Positions 47,849 to 55,982 of a stretch of DNA of 64,000 nucleotides are shown here, piece by piece. This DNA comes from Tistlia consotensis USBA 355. Lineage in GTDB: Bacteria; Pseudomonadota; Alphaproteobacteria; Kiloniellales; DSM-21159. A program made the translations under genes and the position numbers. The stretch lies in assembly GCF_900177295.1 (NCBI RefSeq), contig NZ_FWZX01000001.1, forward strand, positions 570,631 through 634,630, given 5' to 3'. Position 1 is the first letter of the stretch, and every line of letters begins with the position of its first letter. The notes under the pieces are model-generated. The model was not told where the DNA came from and searched no databases. It was given only the letters and a program-made list of their open reading frames with translations.

Positions 47849-48616
47849 TCACCCCTTCGAGGCCGACAGCGCCGCCAGATGGTTGCGCGCGACGTCGGCG
47901 GCCGGCGAGTCGGGGGCCAGCTCGATCACCTTCTGGAGGTCCTTCAGCGCGCCCTCCTTGTCGCCGGTGTCGGCGGACAGCAGGCCGCGCTCCAGCAGCG
48001 CCTCCGGATGGTCGGGCACCAGGGTGAGCGCGCGCGTTATGTCCTCCTTGGCCAGCTCCGGCACCTTGAGCAGACGATAGGCCGAGGCGCGGAAGATCAA
48101 CGCCTCGGGGCTGTCGGGCCTGAGGTCGAGGACCTTGTTGAGGTCGTCGATGGCGTCCCAGTAGCGCTGCTGCGAGGCCAGGATCAGGCTGCGGTCGACC
48201 AGCAGATCCGGGTCGTTGGGCAGCAGGGTCACGGCGCGGCTCTGGTCCTCGTAGGCCTTGTCGAGGTTGCCGGCCAGCATCCAGGCCTGCCCGGCCTGGC
48301 CGAGCACGCGCGCGCGCTGCTCGCTGTCCTTCATCGAATCGGCCAGCTTCTCGAAGCGGCCGGCGGCCGATTCGTAGCGGCCGAGCGTCGCGTCGACCAC
48401 CGCCCGGCAGTGCTCGGCCGGCCCGCCGCCGCCCTCCTTGATCCAGGCGTCGGCCTCCTTCTGGCCGTTGAGCGGGTCGCTGCGCGCCAGCTGCATGCAG
48501 TCGCGATAGCGCTGCTTGGCCGTCTCAGGCACGGTCTGGGCGCCGGCGGCGAACGGCAGCAGCGCCGCCGTCAGGAGCGCGAGCAGGAAGGCAGCCTGCG
48601 GAGGTCGGAGCGTCAT
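47849..48616 (-). CDS. Exported tetratricopeptide-repeat protein
   Basis: 255 residues. A signal peptide (AAFLLALLTAALLPFAAGAQ) is followed by TPR repeats from about residue 60 to the end, for example AGQAWMLAGNLDKAYEDQSR, ASQQRYWDAIDDLNKVLDLR and ADTGDKEGALKDLQKVIELA. One Cys-pair region lies near the N-terminus (YRDCMQLA, AEHCRAV). The ATG at 48616 gives a proper signal peptide, so the in-frame ATG at 48652 was rejected. Likely a periplasmic scaffold; partner unknown. Confidence 0.82.
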   Translation of the reverse strand: MTLRPPQAAFLLALLTAALLPFAAGAQTVPETAKQRYRDCMQLARSDPLNGQKEADAWIKEGGGGPAEHCRAVVDATLGRYESAAGRFEKLADSMKDSEQRARVLGQAGQAWMLAGNLDKAYEDQSRAVTLLPNDPDLLVDRSLILASQQRYWDAIDDLNKVLDLRPDSPEALIFRASAYRLLKVPELAKEDITRALTLVPDHPEALLERGLLSADTGDKEGALKDLQKVIELAPDSPAADVARNHLAALSASKG

Positions 48617-48677
48617 GGCCAGGAAGATTGCGCAGCCGCCCCTGGCGCGCAAGGCGACAGCATGCCATCCCTAGGAG

Positions 48678-49574
48678 ATGAGCGATTCGCCGCCCCGCCT
48701 GTTCTGCTTCGGCCTCGGCTTCAGCGCCCGCGCCCTGGCGCGGCGCCGGCTCGCCGACGGCTGGCGGGTCGCCGGCACGACCCGCGACCCGGCCAAGGCC
48801 GAGGCGCTGGCGGCCGAGGGCATCGAGGCCTTCGTCTTCGCGAACGGCCGGCCCCTCGAGGATCCCGAGGCCGCCCTCGCCGGCACCAGCCACCTGCTGG
48901 CCTCGGCACCGCCCGACGCCGAGGGCGATCCCGTGCTGGCGGCCCACGGCGCGGCGATCGCTGCCCTGCCGGGCCTGCAGTGGGTCGGCTATCTCTCGAC
49001 CACCGGGGTCTACGGCAACCGGGCCGGCGGCTGGGTCGACGAGGCGAGCGCCCTGACGCCGAGCGGCGAGCGCGGCCGGCGCCGGGTCGCCGCCGAGGCC
49101 GCCTGGCTGGAACTGCACCGCCGGCACGGCCTGCCGGTCCACCTGTTCCGCCTGGCCGGCATCTACGGGCCGGGGCGCAGCCAGCTCGACAGCGTCGCCG
49201 GCGGCCGGGCGCGGCGCATCGTCAAGCCGGGCCAGGTGTTCAGCCGGATCCATGTCGAGGACATCGCGACGGTGCTCGAGGCCTCGATGGCCCGGCCGAA
49301 CCCCGGCGCCGCCTACAACGTCTGCGACGACGAGGCCGCCGACCCGGCCGAGGTCGTCGCCTTCGCGGCCGCTCTGCTCGGCCTGCCGGCGCCGCCGGCC
49401 GTGCCCTTCGAGGAGGCCGGGCTGAGCCCGATGGCGGCGAGCTTCTACGAGGACAACAAGCGCGTCTCGAACCGCCGCATCAAGTCGGAGCTGGGGGTCG
49501 TGCTGCGCTACCCCGACTACCGGAGCGGCCTGAGGGCGCTGCTGGCGGCCCCGGAACCGGGTCCGGGCGGCTGA
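48678..49574 (+). CDS. SDR-family NAD(P)-binding protein, YeeZ-like
   Basis: 298 residues. FCFGLGFSARALARRRLADG (about 9-28) is the nucleotide-binding start with a GxGxxA form, VGYLSTTGVYGNRAGGWVDE carries the conserved S-T-T/Y region, and FRLAGIYGPGRSQLD follows. The pattern agrees with YeeZ-like extended SDRs of unknown substrate. It is divergent from the TPR gene and its stop touches the hpnM stop (convergent, no gap). Confidence 0.78.
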   Translation: MSDSPPRLFCFGLGFSARALARRRLADGWRVAGTTRDPAKAEALAAEGIEAFVFANGRPLEDPEAALAGTSHLLASAPPDAEGDPVLAAHGAAIAALPGLQWVGYLSTTGVYGNRAGGWVDEASALTPSGERGRRRVAAEAAWLELHRRHGLPVHLFRLAGIYGPGRSQLDSVAGGRARRIVKPGQVFSRIHVEDIATVLEASMARPNPGAAYNVCDDEAADPAEVVAFAAALLGLPAPPAVPFEEAGLSPMAASFYEDNKRVSNRRIKSELGVVLRYPDYRSGLRALLAAPEPGPGG

Positions 49575-50198
49575 TCAGCCCTTGGCGCGCAGCTCGGCGA
49601 TCTTGTCGCCGAGCAGCTGCAGCAGCTTGTCGAAGCCCTGGTTCTCGACCACGGCGGTGTATTCCGAGCGCTTGGTCGCGAGCTCGCTGTACTTGGCCTC
49701 GAGCAGGATGTCGATGATCCGCCAGCCGCCGTCGTCGTCGCGCAGCAGGAAGTTGATCGGCACCGCCTCGCCGCTGGTCTTGATCAGGCGGTTGATCACC
49801 AGCTTGGTGCCGCGCGGCCCGTCGCGCGTATCGCCGACCTCGAACTTCTCCCCGGAATAGCCGTCGAAGCGCGAGGCGAAGGTCGCGACGCTCATCTTGC
49901 CGAAGGCGTCGACCAGCGCCTGCCTCTGGCCGTCGTCGAGCTGATTCCAGTGCCGGCCGACGGCGATCTGCGCCATGTAGGCGAAGTCGAAGACCTTGTC
50001 GAGCACCGGCTCGAGCAGCTTGTAGCGGCCCTCGAAGCCCAGCTCCTTGGCCTGCTTCATGGCCTCGAGCAGCGCGCCGTCGACCGTCTGGACCTGCTCG
50101 GCCGGCGCGGCCTCCGCCGCCGAGGCGGCGAGCGGCGCCAGGGCCAGGAAGGCGGCGGCCAGAACGGCGAGCAGACGGCGGCAACGGGGCAAGAGCAT
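49575..50198 (-). CDS. hpnM: Hopanoid-associated MlaC/Ttg2D-like periplasmic lipid-binding protein HpnM
   Basis: 207 residues: signal peptide (LLAVLAAAFLALAPLAASAA) and an MlaC-type domain with LLEPVLDKVFDFAYMAQIAV, FGKMSVATFASRFDGYSGE and WRIIDILLEAKYSELATKRS. It is expected to carry lipid, here hopanoid, through the periplasm. A GAGGAAA site precedes the ATG at 50198; the frame upstream to 50390 is unlikely. It is divergent from hpnN, the inner-membrane hopanoid exporter, which supports the hpnM name over a generic mlaC. Confidence 0.85.
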   Translation of the reverse strand: MLLPRCRRLLAVLAAAFLALAPLAASAAEAAPAEQVQTVDGALLEAMKQAKELGFEGRYKLLEPVLDKVFDFAYMAQIAVGRHWNQLDDGQRQALVDAFGKMSVATFASRFDGYSGEKFEVGDTRDGPRGTKLVINRLIKTSGEAVPINFLLRDDDGGWRIIDILLEAKYSELATKRSEYTAVVENQGFDKLLQLLGDKIAELRAKG

Positions 50199-50374
50199 GT
50201 CGTTTCCTCGGTACAGTGCTGGCATCGTGCCGCGGGGCGGCGTTTCCCAGGTGACTCGGCCTGCGCTCTTTGTCAGAACAGGGGCCCGCAGCCAAGGGTT
50301 CCCGAGAGAAGACCCCGGCAGCCGAACGCGCGCCTTATGTGTCCCCGCCTGCGCCGAAAGCAAGAGAAACACCC

Positions 50375-53014
50375 GTGACCCCGACAGCAAGGACAGGCCT
50401 GGCCCGCGTCGGATACGCCTGCGTCGCCTTCTCGGCCCGCCGCCCCCTGGTCGTGCTGCTGGCCGGGCTGCTGCTGACCGGGGCGACGCTCTGGGGCGTG
50501 ATCGGCTTCCTGGGCATCGACACCTCGACCGACGACATGATCTCGGCCGAGGTGCCCTTCCGGCAGCACGACATCGCCTTCGACAAGGCCTTCCCGCAGC
50601 TGCGCGGCCTGCTGGTCGCGGTGATCGACGCGCCGACGCCCGAGCAGGCCGACGCCGCCGCCAGCACCCTGGTCGGGCGGATGCGCCAGCACCCCGAGCT
50701 GTTCTCCCAGGTCTTCTGGCCGGCCGGCCTGCCCTACCTGCGGCAGAACGGCCTGCTGTTCCTCTCCGAGAGCGAGCTGCAGTCGCTGGCCGACCGTCTG
50801 GCCGGCGCCGCCCCCCTGCTCGGCTCGCTGGCCGCCGATCCCAGCCTGCGCGGCCTGGCCGACGTCCTGGACCAGGCGCTGACCCACCGGGACGAGGCGG
50901 GCGGGCCCGAGCTGGCCCCGGTGCTCGACCGGCTGGCCGAGGTCGCCGAGGCGCAGGCCGCCGGGCAGCCGAAGCGGCTGTCCTGGCGCAGCCTGGTCTC
51001 GGGCCAGTCGGCGGAGGGCTCCGAGGACACGCTCGGCGGCGACAAGCGGCAGTTCGTGCTGGCCCAGCCGGTGCGCGACTTCGGCGGCCTGAAGCCGGCG
51101 GCGCCGGCGATCGCCTTCCTGCGCCAGCAGGGCAAGGCGCTGGCCGCCGAGGGCGAGATCACGCGGCTGCGACTGACCGGCAGCCCGGCCCTGGACCAGG
51201 AGGAGCTCGACAGCGTCGCGCTCGGCGGCAAGACCGCCGGCATCCTGTCGTTCGTCGGCGTCACGCTGCTGCTGTTCCTGGGCCTGCGCTCGCCCAAGGT
51301 GGTCGGCGCGGCGACCCTGGCCCTGCTGATCGGGCTGATCTGGACCGCCGGCTGCGCCCTGCTGCTGGTCGGCTACCTCAACCTGCTGTCGGTCGCCTTC
51401 GCCGTGCTGTTCATCGGCCTCGGCATCGACTTCGGCATCCACTTCTCGCTGCGCTTCCTGGAGGAGTCCGAGCAGGCGCCCGACCGCGGCAGCGCGCTGG
51501 CCGCGACCGGCGGCGCGATCGCCGGGGCCCTGACCCTGAGCGCGGTCTCGGCCGCGGCGGGCTTCCTGTCCTTCCTGCCGACCGACTACCTGGGCCTGGC
51601 CCAGCTCGGCCTGATCTCGGGCGCCGGCATGGGCTGCGCGCTGATCGCCAGCTTCACCGTGCTGCCGGCGACCCTGGCCCTGCTCAAGCCGCGCGCCCGC
51701 CTGCCGCGCCTGCGCCGCTTCGGCGACGCGACCAACGGCCTGGTGCGCCGCCGCCGGAAGGAGATCTGCATCGCCTCGCTGCTGCTCGGCCTGGGCTGCG
51801 CCGCGCTGCTGCCGTCGCTGAGCTTCGACTTCAACCCGATCAACCTGAAGGACCCGAAGGCCGAGTCGGTCGCGACCTTCCGCGAGCTGGCGGCCGAGCC
51901 GAACAACTCGGTCTACACCCTGGAGCTGCTGCGCCCCGACCTGAAGGCGGCGGTCGCCGAGGCCGCACGCCTGGAGCAGCTGCCCGAGGTCGGCCGCGTG
52001 CTGACCCTGCAGAGCTTCGTGCCCGAGGACCAGGACGCCAAGCTGGACATCGTCGACGCCATGGCCAGCTACCTCAGCCCGGTGTTCCTGAGCTTCCCCG
52101 AGGCACCGCCGGGCGACCGGGAGCGCGCCGCGGCGGTCGCCAAGCTGTCGGCGAGCCTGGCCACGGCGGCCGGGGCCGGCGACGACGCCCTGGCGAAGGC
52201 CGCCGGCCGGCTCCGGGCCGCGCTGGCGAAGCTGACGGGCCCGCAGGCCCTGACCGAGTACGAGACCCGCGTCTTCGCCGGCTTCAAGCCGCTGATCGAC
52301 CAGCTGAACACCGCGCTGGAGGCCAAGAAGGTCGGTCTCGACGACATCCCGGAGTCGCTGCGCAGCCAGTGGATCAGCGCCGACGGCCGGGCCCGCATCC
52401 AGGCCTATTCGGCGCACCAGATCCTCGACAACGCGGACCTGGCGCACTTCGCCGACGCGGTGCAGGCGGTGGCGCCCGACGCGACCGGCACGCCGATCAT
52501 CGTGACCCAGGCCAGCCGCACCGTCGTCGCGGCCTTCATCGAGGCCTCGCTGATCGCGCTGGTCTCGATCGTCGCGATCCTGCTGATCGTGCTGCGCCGG
52601 CTCGACGACACGCTGCTGGTGCTGGCGCCCCTGCTGCTCGCGGCCCTGCTGACCGCCGCGGCCTCCGTGCTGTTCGGCCTGTCCTTCAACTTCGCCAACG
52701 TGATCGTGCTGCCGCTGCTGCTCGGCCTCGGCGTCTCGGCCGGCATCCACCTGGTGCTGCGCCGGCGCGAGCAGGGCGCCGGCCACGCCGTGATGGAGAG
52801 CTCGACGCCGCGCGCCGTGCTGTTCAGCGCCCTGACCACCCTCGCCTCCTTCGGCAGCCTGGCCCTGTCCGGGCACCGCGGCATGACCTCGATGGGCCAG
52901 CTGCTGACCGTCTCGATCATCGCGCTATTGTTCTCGACGCTGGTCGTGCTGCCGGCCCTGCTGGCCTGGCTGCACCCCGGCCCCGGCGGCAGCGCAGGAG
53001 AGGCGCAGCGATGA
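50375..53014 (+). CDS. hpnN: RND-family hopanoid transporter HpnN
   Basis: 879 residues of the MmpL/HpnN RND type. Membrane helix 1 is RRPLVVLLAGLLLTGATLWG, a periplasmic loop of about 250 residues follows, then helices including VVGAATLALLIGLIWTAGCA and FIGLGIDFGIHF (the GxxxDF-like RND motif). The second half repeats the pattern. HpnN moves hopanoids to the outer membrane in Rhodopseudomonas palustris. The start is taken as GTG at 50375 with an AAGAGAA site, giving normal length; a TTG at 50270 is an alternative. The stop overlaps hpnA as ATGA. Confidence 0.9.
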   Translation: MTPTARTGLARVGYACVAFSARRPLVVLLAGLLLTGATLWGVIGFLGIDTSTDDMISAEVPFRQHDIAFDKAFPQLRGLLVAVIDAPTPEQADAAASTLVGRMRQHPELFSQVFWPAGLPYLRQNGLLFLSESELQSLADRLAGAAPLLGSLAADPSLRGLADVLDQALTHRDEAGGPELAPVLDRLAEVAEAQAAGQPKRLSWRSLVSGQSAEGSEDTLGGDKRQFVLAQPVRDFGGLKPAAPAIAFLRQQGKALAAEGEITRLRLTGSPALDQEELDSVALGGKTAGILSFVGVTLLLFLGLRSPKVVGAATLALLIGLIWTAGCALLLVGYLNLLSVAFAVLFIGLGIDFGIHFSLRFLEESEQAPDRGSALAATGGAIAGALTLSAVSAAAGFLSFLPTDYLGLAQLGLISGAGMGCALIASFTVLPATLALLKPRARLPRLRRFGDATNGLVRRRRKEICIASLLLGLGCAALLPSLSFDFNPINLKDPKAESVATFRELAAEPNNSVYTLELLRPDLKAAVAEAARLEQLPEVGRVLTLQSFVPEDQDAKLDIVDAMASYLSPVFLSFPEAPPGDRERAAAVAKLSASLATAAGAGDDALAKAAGRLRAALAKLTGPQALTEYETRVFAGFKPLIDQLNTALEAKKVGLDDIPESLRSQWISADGRARIQAYSAHQILDNADLAHFADAVQAVAPDATGTPIIVTQASRTVVAAFIEASLIALVSIVAILLIVLRRLDDTLLVLAPLLLAALLTAAASVLFGLSFNFANVIVLPLLLGLGVSAGIHLVLRRREQGAGHAVMESSTPRAVLFSALTTLASFGSLALSGHRGMTSMGQLLTVSIIALLFSTLVVLPALLAWLHPGPGGSAGEAQR

Positions 53015-54000
53015 CCGTCCTCGTCACCGGCGCCAGCGGCTTCGTCGGCGCCGCCGTCGCCCGGCACCTGCTGGCCGAGGGCGCGGCGGTGCGCGTCATG
53101 ACACGCTCGACCAGCGACCCGCGCAACCTCGAGGGCCTTCCGGTCGAGCGGGTGACCGGCGACCTGACCGACCGCGCCTCCCTGGACCGCGCGGTCGCCG
53201 GCTGCGACAGCCTGTTCCACGTGGCGGCGGACTACCGCCTGTGGATTCCCGATCCCGAGGCGATGCTGGCCGCCAACGTCGAGGGCACGGTCAACCTGAT
53301 GACCGCCGCCGGCGAGGCCGGGGTCGGCCGGATCGTCTACACCTCCAGCGTCGCGGTGCTCGGCCTGCGCGGCGACGGCGGCTCGGCCGACGAGACGACG
53401 CCCTCGTCGCTCGCCGACATGATCGGCGCCTACAAGCGCTCGAAGTTCCTGGCCGAGGCGGCGGTGCGTCGCATGGTCGCGGAGCAGGGCCTGCCCTGCG
53501 TCATCGTCAATCCCTCGACGCCGATCGGCCCGCGCGACCTCAAGCCGACGCCGACCGGCCGGCTGGTCGTCGAGGCGGCGCGCGGGCGCATGCCAGCGGT
53601 CGTCGACACCGGCCTGAACGTCGTCCACGTCGACGACGTCGCGGCCGGCCACCTGCTGGCCTACGCGCGGGGCACGCCCGGGGAGCGCTACCTGCTGGGC
53701 GGCGACAACATGACGCTGTTCGACATCGTCGGCCTGGCGGCGCGCGAAGGCGGCAAGGCGCCGCCCCGCGCGCGCCTGCCGCACGCCCTGATCCTGCCCT
53801 TCGCCTACCTCGCCGAGGGCTGGGCGAAGCGCAGCGGCCGCGAGCCCTTCGCGACGGTCGACGGCCTGCGCATGGCCCGCAAGAAGATGTGGTTCTCCTC
53901 GGCCAAGGCGGAGGACGCCCTCGGCTACCGCCACCGGCCGGGCGCCGAGGCGATCCGCGACGCCGTCGCCTGGTTCCGCGAGCGGGGCTACCTGGGCTGA
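53011..54000 (+). CDS. hpnA: Hopanoid-associated sugar epimerase HpnA
   Basis: 329 residues. VLVTGASGFVGAAVARHLLA (3-22) is the Rossmann motif, IVYTSSVAVLGLRG the catalytic Ser/Thr region, YKRSKFLAEAAV supplies YxxxK, and VDGLRMARKKMWFSSAKAED is the HpnA-typical C-terminal signature. It is coupled to hpnN by an ATGA overlap. The family is found only with hopanoid genes; the exact substrate is unproven. Confidence 0.93.
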   Translation: MTVLVTGASGFVGAAVARHLLAEGAAVRVMTRSTSDPRNLEGLPVERVTGDLTDRASLDRAVAGCDSLFHVAADYRLWIPDPEAMLAANVEGTVNLMTAAGEAGVGRIVYTSSVAVLGLRGDGGSADETTPSSLADMIGAYKRSKFLAEAAVRRMVAEQGLPCVIVNPSTPIGPRDLKPTPTGRLVVEAARGRMPAVVDTGLNVVHVDDVAAGHLLAYARGTPGERYLLGGDNMTLFDIVGLAAREGGKAPPRARLPHALILPFAYLAEGWAKRSGREPFATVDGLRMARKKMWFSSAKAEDALGYRHRPGAEAIRDAVAWFRERGYLG

Positions 54001-54185
54001 GCCGCGGGCCGGCGCCCGGCGGCCACGGGGAACCTTGACGCTCTACGGCACAGAGCGCAGGTAACTGTCAGTCGCGGGGACTTGAGACTTGATGTTGTGC
54101 AGTGCAATGTAGAGCATCTGCGCGTCCCGATTGAAATATCCCTGACAAGACTAGGGCTTATCCCTTGCCCGGGAAGGAATGACAA

Positions 54186-55343
54186 GTGCCTGTACCGCTT
54201 CGCCAGCAGCTTCGGGTCGGTGCCTACATCGTCAAGCAGCGCCTGACCCGGACCAAGCGCTACCCGCTGGTGCTGATGCTCGAGCCGCTGTTCCGCTGCA
54301 ACCTAGCCTGCCCGGGCTGCGGCAAGATCGACTATCCGGACGCCATCCTGAACCGGCGCCTGTCGGTCGCCGACTGCGTCGAGGCGGTCGAGGAATGCGG
54401 CGCGCCGATCGTCTCGATCCCCGGCGGCGAGCCGCTGCTGCACAAGGAGATCGGCGAGATCGTCGTCGAGCTGGTGAAGCGCAAGAAGTTCATCTACCTC
54501 TGCACCAACGCGCTGCTGCTCGAGAAGAAGCTGCACCTCTTCACGCCCTCGCCCTACCTGACCTTCTCGGTGCACCTCGACGGCCTGAAGGACGAGCACG
54601 ACAAGGCGGTCAACCAGAAGGGCGTGTTCGACCGCGCGGTCAAGGCGATCAAGCTGGCGCGCTCCAAGGGCTTCCGGGTCAACGTCAACGCGACGCTGTT
54701 CGACGGCCTCGATCCCGACCGGGTCGCCGAGTTCTTCGACTACGTCTCGAGCGAGCTCGACGTCGAGGGCATCACCGTCTCGCCGGGCTATGCCTACGAG
54801 CGCGCGCCCGACCAGGAGCACTTCCTGACCCGGCGCAAGTCGAAGCAGCTGTTCCGCGACGTCTTCGCCCGCGGCAAGGGCAAGAAGTGGCGCTTCAGCC
54901 AGTCGACGCTGTTCCTCGACTTCCTGGCCGGCAACCAGCAGTACAAGTGCACGCCCTGGGGCAACCCGACGCGCAACGTCTTTGGCTGGCAGCGGCCCTG
55001 CTACCTGCTGAACGAGGGCTACGCGCCGACCTTCAAGGCGCTGATGGAAGAGACCGAGTGGGAGTCCTACGGGACCGGCAACTACGAGAAGTGCGCCGAC
55101 TGCATGGTCCACTGCGGCTACGAGCCGACCGCCGTCAACGACACCGTCGGCAACCCGCTGAAGGCGCTCTGGGTCGAGCTGCGCGGCGTCAGGACGACCG
55201 GCCGCTTCGCCGCGGACATCCCGCTCGAGGGCCAGCGCAAGGCCGAGTACGTCTTCGACGGCCTGGTCACCCAGGCCGTCCAGGAGATCCACTCAACCAA
55301 GGACCAGAAGGCGGCGAGCGGCGACGGCGAGCGCGCCGCCTAG
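54186..55343 (+). CDS. hpnH: Adenosyl hopene transferase HpnH (radical SAM)
   Basis: 385 residues, GTG start after GGGAAGGAA. The radical SAM Cys are C38, C42 and C45 in CNLACPGCGK, and the GGEPL motif is in IPGGEPLLHKEI. The C-terminus has the HpnH-type Cys set (CTPWG, CYLLNEG, CADCMVHCGY). The enzyme adds the 5'-deoxyadenosyl group to diploptene, the first step of side-chain elongation. It is separated from hpnA by 185 bp of lower GC. Its 3' end overlaps hpnG by 51 bp on the opposite strand. Confidence 0.95.
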   Translation: MPVPLRQQLRVGAYIVKQRLTRTKRYPLVLMLEPLFRCNLACPGCGKIDYPDAILNRRLSVADCVEAVEECGAPIVSIPGGEPLLHKEIGEIVVELVKRKKFIYLCTNALLLEKKLHLFTPSPYLTFSVHLDGLKDEHDKAVNQKGVFDRAVKAIKLARSKGFRVNVNATLFDGLDPDRVAEFFDYVSSELDVEGITVSPGYAYERAPDQEHFLTRRKSKQLFRDVFARGKGKKWRFSQSTLFLDFLAGNQQYKCTPWGNPTRNVFGWQRPCYLLNEGYAPTFKALMEETEWESYGTGNYEKCADCMVHCGYEPTAVNDTVGNPLKALWVELRGVRTTGRFAADIPLEGQRKAEYVFDGLVTQAVQEIHSTKDQKAASGDGERAA

Positions 55344-55979
55344 CGCCCGCTCGGCGCGGCCGGCGGCACGGGCCAGGGCCAGCAGCGCCGGCAGCTGGCC
55401 CGGCGCGCGCAGCAGACGGCCGGTGACCAGCAGGCCGCGGCTGCGGCCCTCGGCGTCGAGCACATTCCAGGCCGCCGGCGGCAGGGCGAGACCGGCCGGA
55501 TCGGCAACCGCCCGCAGCACCAGGAACGGCAGGCCGGCCCCCGCCGCGGCGCGCGCCAGCAGATGGCTCTCCATGTCGGCCGAGGCCGCGCCGCTGGCGG
55601 CGGCCAGGGCCGCCTTGTCAGCCGCCGTCTTGAGCAGGAGATCGCAGCCCGCCAGGGGCGCCGCGCCGGCCTCCAGGCCGAGCCGGCCGCGCCAGGCGGC
55701 GTCCGCCGGCCAGCGCCGCCCCTCGGGATCGACGACTTCGGACGGCAGCAGCAGGCTGCCCGGCGGCAGGGCCGGATCGAGTCCGGCGGCGAGGCCGAAG
55801 CTGACCAGGCCGGCCGCACCGGCGGCCACCAGGCGGGCGGCGGCGGCTTCGGCACGCGCCGGATCGGCGGCGCTCACTTCGATCAGGGGAGCCGGCGTCA
55901 GGCCTCGGGCGGCGCGCCGGAGCAGCCGGGCCTCGGACGCCAGGCCGACCAGGACGCCGACCGGCCGGGCGCCGGCCAC
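55293..55979 (-). CDS. hpnG: Hopanoid-associated phosphorylase/nucleosidase HpnG
   Basis: 228 residues with GTG start, nucleoside phosphorylase fold: VGVLVGLASEARLLRRAARG, LVSFGLAAGLDPALPPGSLL and the ASADMESHLLARAAA motif whose Glu binds the nucleoside. HpnG releases adenine from adenosylhopane. It is 3 bp after the shc stop and its 3' end overlaps hpnH, its pathway predecessor, on the other strand. Confidence 0.9.
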   Translation of the reverse strand: MAGARPVGVLVGLASEARLLRRAARGLTPAPLIEVSAADPARAEAAAARLVAAGAAGLVSFGLAAGLDPALPPGSLLLPSEVVDPEGRRWPADAAWRGRLGLEAGAAPLAGCDLLLKTAADKAALAAASGAASADMESHLLARAAAGAGLPFLVLRAVADPAGLALPPAAWNVLDAEGRSRGLLVTGRLLRAPGQLPALLALARAAGRAERALGGALAVAARRLLVLG

Positions 55980-55982
55980 CGG

